Positions 46,804-57,184 of a DNA stretch of 64,000 nucleotides are shown here, piece after piece (position 1 is the first letter of the stretch; each line of letters starts with the position of its first letter). The notes beneath the pieces were generated by a model, which saw only the letters and a list, made by a program, of their open reading frames with translations, did no database searches and was not told the origin of the DNA. This DNA comes from Rhytidiadelphus loreus (lineage: Eukaryota > Streptophyta > Bryopsida > Hypnales > Hylocomiaceae): assembly GCA_947034895.1 (NCBI GenBank), contig OX344761.1, positions 80,803,839-80,867,838 on the forward strand, in the 5' to 3' direction. The position numbers were made by a program, and so were the translations under genes.

Positions 46804-49170
46804 ATGGCGCACCCACGCCCTTTAAATTTGGTAGACCTATCCCAATATTTTGGCCAAGTAGGCACAGATCCTGATTATCATATGAGTAGATTCGAAATAG
46901 TTTGTGCAGCTAATATGATCCCTGAACTAAATTTTTTAGTTACTTTCCCTGCCACTTTATTAGAAATTGCTCAAGAATGGTATCAAACTCATGAACCTTT
47001 TGCCACATGGCGAGAATTGAAAGATGCATTTTTGACTAGATTCCGACCCTTAGCTTTTACAGAAAGCTTACAAGAACGTTTTAGAACAATAAGAATGGCC
47101 TTAGGGGAAACTGTTGATAATTATTATGGGAGAATGGATTATATTTTACAAAGGTGGAGAAGTCATGGAATACCTGATGCCTATCTAATAGGAATTTTCG
47201 TTGGTGGCTTATATCCTCCCGAATTTAAAATAGCCATCAAGGAAAAGAATCCTGCGGATTTAGCTACTGCTTTAAGATATGCTAAACAATATGAAGAAGC
47301 TAGGATAGGGGAAGATCCAATAGGTTTGCAAATGGCAAATGTAGGACCGAGTATTTATCCGCCAAACTTAATATACCCACCTATGAAACACCAATTGCCA
47401 CAACAGCAACCTGTAATATATCAACCCCCTCCAATGAGAACTTATCCAAATCAAATAGTACAACCTACGGTAGTGGTTCCTCCTATTAATGAAAACAAGG
47501 ACGCTAGTTCAGACTTGTTAAACAAATTGATAGGAGAAATGGCTGATTTAAGGGTTCAAATTACTAATGCACCTACTAAAAGAGCTAAACCCACCAATAC
47601 TAGAACTAATATCTGGTGCACCAATTGTCAAGGACATGGACATTTGCCTAGTGAATGTCCTTCTCCTATGATGAATAATCCCAATAACATTAAACCACGT
47701 TGTAGTTTTTGTGGTGGAAACCATCCAACTGATAAATGTTGGAATTTAGCATCTGTAAAACAAGAATTACGAGAAGTTAAACAAGTCCTTCAAACTGATG
47801 CTAAAAGACCATGGGTAAATAGATCTAACCCTAATAAAAGACCATTTACCCAACCCAATAATGGACCACCTTATAAACCAAATGATAATAGACCACGTTG
47901 GAATGATACCTATAATGAACCTCCAGTTTGGAATGGTCCACCTACAAATCCTAATACACAAAGGTATGGACCACCACAAGATGGAAAAATAGTAGTTTGT
48001 TTTAGATGTGGAGAATTAGGACATTATGCAAATAGTTGTCCTAATCCAAGAAAAGAAGTAGGTTATACTCCTTATTGTGGACGTTGTAGACAACCAGGTC
48101 ATTTACCTGAAGATTGTACTGCACCACCTCGAAATTTTCCACCTTCTGAGAGGGATTATAACAAAGGAAAACAAGTGTCATTTCAAGAACCTGATAATAA
48201 TAGGCCTTCAAATCACGTTTCTCATACTATTCCTTTACAAAATTCTTGTCTAGGAGATACTTTTGTTACCACTAGAGCAACAAAAACTAAAAATGATTTG
48301 ATAGAGAATGGTCCTCCTATAGATAATACTCAAGGAAATTTGATTCCTGAAATTATTAAAGGACCAATTCCTTTAGAAGTTTTAAAAGAACCCAATGAAA
48401 AATTCCAAAAGATAGTACCGTTAAATGAGACTGACCATGAAAAAGAAGATTCTGATCATGATTCAGATCCAATTTTTGTAGAATCTTTTAATCAACCTTT
48501 CAAAACTTTACCCTTGAAGGATCCTCCTAATTCGAATGAAGTACCATTTAATGAAACAAATCCTTTGCCAACTTTTTATAAACCACCAGTTAAAAGGGTG
48601 AAGATTAAGGAAAATGAATTAAATTTACCTAAAAGAAAGACTCCTCGTACAATGAAATTGGCAATAGGAATGGAACCTTATAATGTATTAGCCAATTTAG
48701 ATAAAATTCAACCCGAAATTACAATAAAACAACTTTTGGCAATATCTCCTAAATGTAGAAGTGACTTAAGCACTTCTTTAGTAAGAAAAAGGATAAAATC
48801 CTTAGAATTACATGAAATTACAATCGATCCTGGAGCTCCTACAGTTGAAATTATAATTGATGGTACACTAGTCCAAGGAGTCCAAATTGATAGCGGTTCA
48901 AGTGTGAATCTTATGAATTTTGAGACCATGGAAGAGTTAGGATTAAACACTATGACTTCTACTCCTATTATTCTTAGAATGGCAGATCAAAGTAGAGTCA
49001 AACCTTTAGGGATGTTAACCCAAATCTTGACTACTATTGGGGGAATAGATTATAAAATAGATTATATCGTTTTTAAACTTTATGAATCTATTTCTTCTTA
49101 TCCTATTTTATTAGGGAGGCCATGGTTGTATGTAGCTAAAGCTAAAGATGATTGGGAAAAGGAACATTAA
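46804..49170 (+). CDS. Ty3 Gag-protease
   Basis: 788 residues from MAHPRPLNLVDLSQYFGQ. A retrotransposon Gag domain occupies about residues 20-180 (AQEWYQTHEPFATWRELKDA and the following SLQERFRTIRMALGE). A proline-rich linker follows, then four CCHC-type knuckles: CTNCQGHGHLPSEC, CSFCGGNHPTDKC (one residue shorter spacing), CFRCGELGHYANSC and CGRCRQPGHLPEDC. Most plant Ty3 Gags have one or two. After a polar linker, an aspartic protease with active site IDSGSSVNLM and a C-terminal LLGRPWLY motif ends the ORF. The Gag packages genomic RNA; the protease matures the polyprotein. The frame is intact and overlaps pol by 19 nt. Confidence 0.9.
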   Translation: MAHPRPLNLVDLSQYFGQVGTDPDYHMSRFEIVCAANMIPELNFLVTFPATLLEIAQEWYQTHEPFATWRELKDAFLTRFRPLAFTESLQERFRTIRMALGETVDNYYGRMDYILQRWRSHGIPDAYLIGIFVGGLYPPEFKIAIKEKNPADLATALRYAKQYEEARIGEDPIGLQMANVGPSIYPPNLIYPPMKHQLPQQQPVIYQPPPMRTYPNQIVQPTVVVPPINENKDASSDLLNKLIGEMADLRVQITNAPTKRAKPTNTRTNIWCTNCQGHGHLPSECPSPMMNNPNNIKPRCSFCGGNHPTDKCWNLASVKQELREVKQVLQTDAKRPWVNRSNPNKRPFTQPNNGPPYKPNDNRPRWNDTYNEPPVWNGPPTNPNTQRYGPPQDGKIVVCFRCGELGHYANSCPNPRKEVGYTPYCGRCRQPGHLPEDCTAPPRNFPPSERDYNKGKQVSFQEPDNNRPSNHVSHTIPLQNSCLGDTFVTTRATKTKNDLIENGPPIDNTQGNLIPEIIKGPIPLEVLKEPNEKFQKIVPLNETDHEKEDSDHDSDPIFVESFNQPFKTLPLKDPPNSNEVPFNETNPLPTFYKPPVKRVKIKENELNLPKRKTPRTMKLAIGMEPYNVLANLDKIQPEITIKQLLAISPKCRSDLSTSLVRKRIKSLELHEITIDPGAPTVEIIIDGTLVQGVQIDSGSSVNLMNFETMEELGLNTMTSTPIILRMADQSRVKPLGMLTQILTTIGGIDYKIDYIVFKLYESISSYPILLGRPWLYVAKAKDDWEKEH

Positions 49171-52100
49171 CTATAGGAAAGGGTAAAAATAAAATTATAT
49201 TACCTTTATACCCCCCTATTTACCATGGAGAAACCCAAGAAGAAGATTCTAATATTACTTCTGAAAATCCCATTGAAACTGATAGTGAAAATGAACAAAC
49301 TCAAAAAGTTAGTAAGGAAATTCCTTATCGATGTGTGGGACTAGGTGAATATTTTACACCCCTAAGTAATGTCGAAGATTCAGATGATGCTATTTTAGCT
49401 TGGGAAAACTCCAAGGTAATGAATATTACGGTAGAGAAACCCCTTTTAGATCAATCTTCTCTCTCTGAACCTGAGTTTAACTCAGATACTCAAGAAATGG
49501 AAGACTTATTAGCTTATGGTGAATTAAAGTTCAGCCAAAAGGATAAATCTAGGTTTAAAGAAACTTTAAAAACTCCTTTACAAGAAATGAATTTAGGAAC
49601 TAAGGAAACCCCTAAAATTATTAAAGTCTATTCCCAAATATCTCATACCGACTTTAAATATTGGTTTAATTTCTTTAGAAGACACAAAAGTGTCTTTGCT
49701 TGGAGTTATAAAGATCTAAAAGGAGTTCCACCCGATGTGTGTGAACATAAAATTGATTTAGAAGTTGATGCAAAACCCATAAGACAAAGACAATACAGGA
49801 TGAATCCAAAATATTCTTTAATGGTTAAAGAAGAAATTGATAAATTATTAGAATGTGGATTCATTTTTCCAGTGCCTTATAGTGATTGGGTATCACCCAT
49901 TGTTATTGTACCTAAGAAAAATGGAAAGCTGAGAATTTGCCAAGATTATCGAAAATTAAATAGTGTCACCAAAAAGGATCATTTTCCCTTACCTTTTACC
50001 GATACACTATTAGACAGTGTAGCGGGGTATGAATGTTATTCCTTTTTAGATGGATTTTCTGGGTATAACCAAATCCAAATAGCCGAAGCTTATAGGCTAT
50101 TAACAGCATTTACGACAGATTGGGGAATTTTTGCTCATACCGTTATGCCTTTTGGCCTATGTAACGCCCCTGCTACATTTCAAAGGTTAATGACAATAGC
50201 CTTTCAAGAGTATTTACGGAAATTTATGGAAATCTTTTTGGATGATTTTTGTGTGTTTAGCTCCAAAGAAAAACATGCTGAATGCCTTGAAAAATGTTTT
50301 GAACAATGTGAGAAATTTGGAATTTCGGTTAATGCCGCTAAGTCTCAATTTGCAGTCCCATATGGTAAACTAGTTGGACATATTGTCTTCAACCAAGGGA
50401 TTGCCACGGATCCTGATAAAGTAGCAATCATTGTAGATTTACCGCAACCTGATAATGTTACCGCTGTAAGAGCCTTTTTAGGACATGTAGGCTATTATAG
50501 AAGGTATATTTATAAGTATGCCAATATAGCCATCCCCTTAACTGAATTGACTAAAAAGAGTGAGACAACTCCAGTTTGGACTGAAGCCTGTACTAAGGCC
50601 TTTAACACTTTAAAACGTAAACTAACAACTGCCCCAGTCCTAATTCCTCCTAATTGGAATAAGGATTTTGAGGTTTACGTAGATGCGTCTAATGTGGCCA
50701 TAGGGAGTATATTAAGCCAAAAAGACGAAAAAGGGCATGATAAACCCATTTATTTTGCTAGTCGTCAATTGGCTGCGGCTGAAAAGAATTACACAGTCAC
50801 AGAGCGAGAAGCTTTAGGGATGATTTATTCCGTCCAAAAATTTAGACATTACTTATTAGGTTATAAGTTTGTTTTTCATGTAGATCATGATGCATTGAAA
50901 TACATGATAAATAAACCACAATTAAGTGGACGAATTGCTAGATGGGTCTTACTTTTACAAGAGTTTAATTTTACTATCCAAGTTAGACCTGGGAAAAGTC
51001 ATGCAAATGCAGACCACCTTTCGCGTATTAGTGAAAAATTGGGAACAGAGCCCATTAATGATAACTTCCCAGATGCCGACTTATTCCAAGTAGATGTAAT
51101 TCCATTGGAATATGCTGATATTATCCATTATTTGTCCACTGGACAATTTCCCTTAGAATATACCGAAAAACAAAAGAAAAAGTTATTGTATAAATCAAGT
51201 TCATATACATTAATTGCGGATGTCCTATATAAAAAGGGAAAAGACGAAATTCTAAGAAGATGTATAAACCCTAGTGAAGTAGCGTCAATTTTAGAAGGAT
51301 GTCATAGTGATGTATGTGGTGGGCATTTTGCGGGACTAGTTACAGCTCAAAAAGCATTGCAATCTGGCTATTGGTGGCCTACAATGTTTTCGGATGCTGT
51401 AAAATATGCCAAAAAGTGTGATCCTTGCCAACGAGTTGGAAAACCAACTTCAACCACATCCATGCCTCTAACACCTATTTTAGCACAAACCCCTTTTGAA
51501 AAATGGGGCATTGACTTTGTAGGTCCTATAAAACCACCTAGTAGACATGGTCAAAAACGCTATATTTTAGTAGCCACGGAATATGTTACCAAATGGGCAG
51601 AAGCCGTTGCCACTAAAAATGATGATGCTAAAACAGTGGCCAAATTTATTTATGAAAATATTATAACACGTTTCGGTTGTCCTAAGGAACTTGTAAGTGA
51701 TCGAGGCACCCATTTTATAAACGAAACTATTGAAAATTTGACTGAAAAGTATTTTATCAAACATAGGAAAACAAGCCCATACCATCCACGTGCAAATGGA
51801 CAAACAGAAAAGACTAATGGCATTTTATGTAAAATTATTACCAAAACAGTTCAAGGGGCTAATACTGATTGGGATGCTCGAGTTTTAGATGCCCTCTGGG
51901 CTTATCGAACCGCTTTTAAAGTAACCACTAAAAGTACCCCATTTCAATTAGTCTATGGACAAGAGGCAATTTTACCCATCGAGTTAGAAGTACAATCGTT
52001 GAGAATTGCCATGGACCATAAATTGGGAGATGAAGACTCTTTAAAACAAAGATTTTTCATGTTGGAAAAGCTAGATGAAACACGAAGACAAGCTTATCTT

Positions 52101-52358
52101 AACATGGTAGCAATCCAAAATCGTCGCAAAAGTTACTATGATAGTAAAATAACCCCTAAAAATCTAAAAGAAAATGATTTAGTCTTGTTATTTGATAGTC
52201 GTTTTCAAAAATTTCCTGGGAAGTTTAAAATGCGATGGTTTGGTCCTTACAAAATTCTTAAAATTTACCCAAATGGTTCGGTAGAAATTCAAGACTTTTC
52301 GGGTATTGTCCATTCGACTAGGTATAATGGCTTTCGCCTTAAACCTTATATAACTTGA
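49152..52358 (+). CDS. Ty3 Pol: reverse transcriptase, RNase H, integrase
   Basis: About 1,068 codons, open from 49152 in the -1 frame relative to gag-protease, so expression probably needs a -1 frameshift. RT shows PYSDWVSPIVIVPKKNGKLR, FLDGFSGYNQI and the catalytic FLDD box (IFLDDFCVFS). RNase H starts at VYVDASNVAIGSIL and includes TEREALGMIYSV. Integrase has the zinc-binding CDPCQ, then GIDFVGP, SDRGTHF and the Glu in NGQTEKTNG, and a GPY/F-like WFGPYKILKIYPNGSVEI. No chromodomain follows: the ORF ends KPYIT. All catalytic residues are in place and no internal stops occur, so it appears functional. Confidence 0.93.
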   Translation: MGKGTLTIGKGKNKIILPLYPPIYHGETQEEDSNITSENPIETDSENEQTQKVSKEIPYRCVGLGEYFTPLSNVEDSDDAILAWENSKVMNITVEKPLLDQSSLSEPEFNSDTQEMEDLLAYGELKFSQKDKSRFKETLKTPLQEMNLGTKETPKIIKVYSQISHTDFKYWFNFFRRHKSVFAWSYKDLKGVPPDVCEHKIDLEVDAKPIRQRQYRMNPKYSLMVKEEIDKLLECGFIFPVPYSDWVSPIVIVPKKNGKLRICQDYRKLNSVTKKDHFPLPFTDTLLDSVAGYECYSFLDGFSGYNQIQIAEAYRLLTAFTTDWGIFAHTVMPFGLCNAPATFQRLMTIAFQEYLRKFMEIFLDDFCVFSSKEKHAECLEKCFEQCEKFGISVNAAKSQFAVPYGKLVGHIVFNQGIATDPDKVAIIVDLPQPDNVTAVRAFLGHVGYYRRYIYKYANIAIPLTELTKKSETTPVWTEACTKAFNTLKRKLTTAPVLIPPNWNKDFEVYVDASNVAIGSILSQKDEKGHDKPIYFASRQLAAAEKNYTVTEREALGMIYSVQKFRHYLLGYKFVFHVDHDALKYMINKPQLSGRIARWVLLLQEFNFTIQVRPGKSHANADHLSRISEKLGTEPINDNFPDADLFQVDVIPLEYADIIHYLSTGQFPLEYTEKQKKKLLYKSSSYTLIADVLYKKGKDEILRRCINPSEVASILEGCHSDVCGGHFAGLVTAQKALQSGYWWPTMFSDAVKYAKKCDPCQRVGKPTSTTSMPLTPILAQTPFEKWGIDFVGPIKPPSRHGQKRYILVATEYVTKWAEAVATKNDDAKTVAKFIYENIITRFGCPKELVSDRGTHFINETIENLTEKYFIKHRKTSPYHPRANGQTEKTNGILCKIITKTVQGANTDWDARVLDALWAYRTAFKVTTKSTPFQLVYGQEAILPIELEVQSLRIAMDHKLGDEDSLKQRFFMLEKLDETRRQAYLNMVAIQNRRKSYYDSKITPKNLKENDLVLLFDSRFQKFPGKFKMRWFGPYKILKIYPNGSVEIQDFSGIVHSTRYNGFRLKPYIT

Positions 52359-52374
52359 GGCCAAGTTATATTCT

Positions 52375-52386
52375 AAAGTTGGGGGC
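52375..52386 (+). other. Internal polypurine-tract copy
   Basis: AAAGTTGGGGGC lies 16 bp after the pol stop and is identical to the terminal tract at 58592-58603. This is where the 3' LTR would start in a standard-length Ty3 element. Confidence 0.75.
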
Positions 52387-55300
52387 AGGCTTTTGGAAAT
52401 AATATAATATTTTTTTTTGAGAAATTATACAAATAAAATAAAATAAAATATATAATTAAAAATAAATAAATCAGTTAAAATCAAACTTAATAAATAAAAT
52501 AAAATAACTAATAATTGAAAATAATAAAAATAAAAATAAAAATAAAAGAATAAATAATTATTAGTATTTTTATTCGAATAATTAAAAATGGACGAATAGA
52601 CAAGTAATTACTAATGCGGGAAGCATATAGTAAAAGGAAGGACAAATAGTCATGAGTAACAAGTTAACGTGGCAGTAAAGACAACTGGTCATAAGTAACT
52701 CAAAATGATGAGCTGGTAATAAAGACAAATAGTCATTAGTGAATCTATGGTCGTGGAAGTACTTTCAGATGAAAGTGGCGGCTAAAGGCGGCTATTTGAC
52801 AAATAGACTTCTCTCTCTCTCACTCTGATTTTTCTCTCTTCTTGGTTGTGTGCGCATTGTGAGTATGTGCGCTGGGTTAGGTCAAATTGTCAGTGCTGTA
52901 GTTAGTTAGAGAAGTAGAAGCAAGAAAGTGTTAAGCGGAGTTTGGAGAAGAGCAAGTTTTTAGTGTCAATTGGACGGCGTGAGGAGTGAGAACGGCGGAA
53001 AATTGCAGCAGTGCGGGAGTGCAGCGCAGGTTTGAGAAAGATAAATTGACGGCGCAAACACGGTAAGAAGCGGACAACTGCACTGTGAGTAAAGTCCAGG
53101 GTCTAATTGTCATAGCGCGTCTGAAATGTGGAAGAAAGAAACGAAGTTGTGAGTATATCAGTCGAGTCTTTGATAATTTTAAGCCGATGCACTAAAATTT
53201 CGGTCAATTTGACAATGTGAACTTGCTAAGAAGACAAGAAAACCACGCTATCGAGTGAAGTCTAGGTCAAATTGACGTAGTATTTCAGAGTTGTGTAAAG
53301 AAGAGGCGGATTTCTTGTTTAAATTCTTGGCACTGTTTTTGGAATCAATGGTTTAAGCAAGTTTAATTGACGATTAGGGTTGTAAGTAGAATGGATAGTT
53401 TTGTTATTTTGAGTTTTTAAGAAGACACTCAGTATGAAGGTCTAATAGCCAACCAGTAACTCTGGAAGAGTGAGTAAAGACTATTAGACAATGTGGTTGA
53501 GGAAGTACTGACGTTGAGTCGTTGATCACTGCTTGAGAAATACAGACAAATAGACTGTGGAGGAGCGACCGACTGAAGCACTGACTGACTACTGAAGGAC
53601 AAATTGACTGAGAGGTGAGTTTTACTGAACAAAAGACCGACCTTAGAAGTAAAAGAAATAGGATGAGCAACTGCAACTAATGTGAGAAATGCAGGAGAAG
53701 AAATAACCCTAATGGCGTGTAGTCTTGAGAAAATAAGTTTTATGTTGCCGAGAGAAATAAGATATCTTGAGAGTAAAGTCTTAGTTGTTGTCGTTACAAA
53801 AGTCTAATAGTCTTCCTTACGTTGAGAGAAAAGAAAGAAGCTAATCCGATTGCAAGTTCTTTCCTTTTGTAAAGACAGCGAGACGAATAGTCAAGTTAAT
53901 GTGATAAGTTAAGAGTATTTCAGTCCAATTAACGAGTGATTGAAGCATGTCGGAGATCTAACTCAAGAGAAACATGATAAAATCCTTGAGCAAAGTCTAA
54001 GTGTGAATTTTTATTCCGATACCAAGTCTAATGGTCTAATTGTCATCTCTCAAATATAATTGCTTGTAAGGAAAATATAAATGAAAGAACATGATAAATA
54101 TTGAGAGAATTGTTGAATAGATTGTGAGACTTTAGGTATTTACATGGAAGAAGAAAAGACAAATAGACTGATAAAAAGAAGGTGTCTAATGAAGCATTAT
54201 TCCGTATATAATAAAAGACTGACTAATTGTCGATCCTTCACAGCGTGGAAGCGACTACTGGACAAGTACAGCGAGAAGAGAAGAAACCAGACTAATTGAC
54301 AGATATCTCGAGTGGTGAGCTAATCTCACAGAGAGAATCTTTTTCAAAAGTTTTATGTTGCCGAGTGATTCTCAGGACAATTAGACATACTGCAAGTTAG
54401 CTTGGTTACAGATTTATAATCTTGAAATGTTAAGCAAACCTCATATGAAAAAGAACTGTCAAATTGTCTTAAATTTAGGATGAGAGAAGATGATAATAAC
54501 CTGAGGGAAAAATTCCTTACTTCTTAATAATAACCCTGTCAAATGCCAAGTGAATAGAAAAGACAAATAGACTTTCTAATTCATATGAAGAGTGAATTTT
54601 TGCAAGATAAGAGAACATGATAACTGGATGAGTGAATCTATTGAGAATAACTCACCATTTTAAGACTAATTGTCTAATCTCTAAAAGATATATGGGAATT
54701 ATTATAAAGTCTAATAGTCTGTGGCGTTTGAGAGGAAAACATAAGGAGAGAACATGATAAAACAGTGAGTGACTTGTTTTAAATGCTCTCCAGTCTAATT
54801 GACTATTTTCAAGAATCCAATGACTAATTTAATCAAAGTCTAATAGTCTAAGGCATAGTCAAATTAACATAAAGAAGAAAACATGATAAATGGATTAAGG
54901 GAATTAAGACTAATTGACATTTCCGAGTGATAAGTGAGCAACATAATAAATGACTAATAGTCTGAAGTTGTGTGAGGAAAACATAACGAGAGAACATGAT
55001 AAATACGAGTGATCTTTTCTTCAAATCAAGAAGGACAAATTGTCTAAATTAATTAATTAAATTGAAACAGTTTAACAAAAATCTCACCATGTTGGCTTCC
55101 TATCAGACGAGTACTGAGACCAATTGACACAGTGTGGAGAAAGCCAGAAGAAGCCAAAAGTCTAATTGCCAGAGAGAAATTTTGTGAGATTTTTGTGGGA
55201 CAAGTTGACAACAAAATGTAGGAATTAATTAGAAGATAGTTTTCAAAGAATTAGTCTTGCCGAGTGAGGTGGTCAACTTGTCAATTAAAATAGAATTGTA

Positions 55301-55555
55301 TAGAATTGATTAGTTTGCCTTCTCAAATAGAAATCCAAGTCAGTTGTTAGTTCTTTCCATCTCCTTAATAACTTGTTTTGAAGTCTATTAGTCTTAATAA
55401 GTTTTGAGGGAATTTTGAAAGGACTAGTAGACGTAAAACAGAGAGGAAGCGGAAGGTCGGGATGGCTAGAGCCTTGAGAGGGTCACGGTCTAATAGATTG
55501 TGGGCATATACAGATTACCTAAGACAAATTGACTGGAGGACTATTCGACCTTCAA
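52387..55555 (+). repeat. 3' spacer packed with dispersed short motifs
   Basis: A/T-rich lead (52400-52570), then about 3 kb without a credible gene. I count about 40 copies of the 11-bp GWC-N5-GWC motif (e.g. 53266, 54290), several copies of GAACATGATAAA (near 53972, 54087, 54612, 54760, 54878, 54993), and TTTTATGTTGCCGAG twice (near 53738 and 54349). The segments around motifs look like relatives of the LTR in style but are not alignable to it by eye. Likely roles are regulatory, packaging, or binding sites for an element-encoded protein; all are inference. Confidence 0.75.
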
Positions 55556-57184
55556 ATGGCGCAGAAGAATTTGACTATGATCGCAGTGCCACTTTATGAG
55601 CTGGCGGATCAAATCAAGAAATTTCCAGTGATGCAGAATAGAATCAAATTACAGGAAGCTGGATTATGGGATTATATACATCGTACCTGGGAGCAGCCGG
55701 ATGTTGATCGGGTAAGACAATTTGTCCAATCATCGGAGTATGGAGCCACGGAGGAGATTGAAGTAAACGGTGGACATGTGCAATTTGATCCGACAAACTT
55801 GGCTAAGTTACTGCAGCTTCCGATGGGAGGAGTCGAATTGACGAAGGTCGGACCACCTACAGAAGTTGATATTATGGAAGTCTATGGCGAGAAGAAGTCC
55901 AAGAAGACGAAGCAAGGGTGGGATTTGACTAAGGCAGTTCCACCGATGAAGAATTGGCTTCTTTATGTCAATCAGAGATTGTTTCTGGCCCAAAAGACCA
56001 ATTTCTTGACGGACCAGGTATTGAAGGTTGGGTTGACAACTTGGCAGGGTGTGCACTACAATTGGGGTCAAATTGTCTTTGACCATATCAAAATGGAGAT
56101 GAAGGCGAAGAAGACTCAAAATCCCCTTTCGCTTATTGGAGCTACGTACATCACCCTAATGGCGAGGCCCTTTCCTAAGGTCAATTTGACAGTGGCACCG
56201 ATAGCAGCGAAGACTCCAGTAGTTGCCGCAAAGACTAATCGACAGGAGGCGGCACCGGAGAAGCAGAAGACTACGCAGAAGCAGAAGACCACTCAGGAGC
56301 CTTCAAAAGCGCGGAAAGGCAAGCAGCAAGTTATCTCTGACAGTGAGGAAGATGACATACCAGTGCAGCAAGGGAGTCAGACCACGTTGATGTACGATCC
56401 CCCGCCAATTGTGGAAGAACCTACGGAGGAGACGCAAGAGATTCATCAGCTTTATCATAGGCTGGTGAAGGAGTATCGGGATCTTCAACAGCAGAAGCAG
56501 TCAAATAGTCAAGACTTGAAGAAAGCAGCAGATCGGGAGTCCACTATGCAGACGAAGCTGAAGCAGTCAGCTGTTGAGAAGGGCAAATCGACCAAGCTGA
56601 TAAAGGAGAAGGACGCGAGACTAATTGACTTGGAGCAGACAGCCCAAGCGGAGAAAGACAAATGGACCAAAGAGAAAGCTGCTCTGGAGGCGAGAGTTCT
56701 GCAGTGGGAAGAACGAGCGGAGAACTATAAGGTTAAGGCGGAAGCTTATGACCAGAAGAACTTGGATTATATCCAATTGATGCGGTCAAAGGCTGAAGTG
56801 CGAGACCGAGTGAGGAACATTAGTCGAGGATGCACTTCGCTGCGGAAGGAGAATGGAGAGCTCCTTAAGACAATTGAACAGATGAGGATGGACCACCGGA
56901 AAGAACTCACCAAGTTGAAGTATCAAACTCCGGAATCATTTGAGGCAGAGTTTGAGATGCCATTAACTCTGGAAGACCCGGCCCATGTGTTGCAATTACA
57001 GGCTGATCTACGCATTTTGGCCGAGTCAAATGCAGAGACACAGGAGAAGGTTAGTACGTCTCAAGGACAAGTAGACAAGCTGCGCACGGCTCTATGGCAG
57101 CACCAAGTCAAATCACCACCGTCTTATTCCTTGTACCGAGCTTACGAGCTCCAGCGGGATGTATTTTTGGATATACATGAGTAG
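55556..57184 (+). CDS. Ty3 3' ORF C: N-terminal globular domain plus long coiled coil
   Basis: 542 codons from MAQKNLTMIAVPLYELADQ to a TAG at 57182-57184. Residues about 10-200 include GHVQFDPTNLAKLLQLPMGG and KVGLTTWQGVHYNWGQIVF. This pattern reminds me of the 'putative plant transposon protein' type domain found in other plant retrotransposons, but I cannot confirm it. A lysine/glutamine-rich linker (KQKTTQKQKTTQEPSKARKG) follows, then heptad-rich sequence (about residues 300-520, e.g. KEYRDLQQQKQSNSQDLKKA) predicting a coiled coil. Base composition is richer in G/C than pol (sample lines 48% versus 37%). The frame continues past the TAG into ORF D, so the two may be one protein. Confidence 0.7.
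   Translation: MAQKNLTMIAVPLYELADQIKKFPVMQNRIKLQEAGLWDYIHRTWEQPDVDRVRQFVQSSEYGATEEIEVNGGHVQFDPTNLAKLLQLPMGGVELTKVGPPTEVDIMEVYGEKKSKKTKQGWDLTKAVPPMKNWLLYVNQRLFLAQKTNFLTDQVLKVGLTTWQGVHYNWGQIVFDHIKMEMKAKKTQNPLSLIGATYITLMARPFPKVNLTVAPIAAKTPVVAAKTNRQEAAPEKQKTTQKQKTTQEPSKARKGKQQVISDSEEDDIPVQQGSQTTLMYDPPPIVEEPTEETQEIHQLYHRLVKEYRDLQQQKQSNSQDLKKAADRESTMQTKLKQSAVEKGKSTKLIKEKDARLIDLEQTAQAEKDKWTKEKAALEARVLQWEERAENYKVKAEAYDQKNLDYIQLMRSKAEVRDRVRNISRGCTSLRKENGELLKTIEQMRMDHRKELTKLKYQTPESFEAEFEMPLTLEDPAHVLQLQADLRILAESNAETQEKVSTSQGQVDKLRTALWQHQVKSPPSYSLYRAYELQRDVFLDIHE

Noticed and set aside
52387..55555. 3' spacer as a third, degenerate LTR
   Set aside because: It shares short motifs with the LTR but no alignable stretch, and lacks TG...CA ends after the internal polypurine tract.
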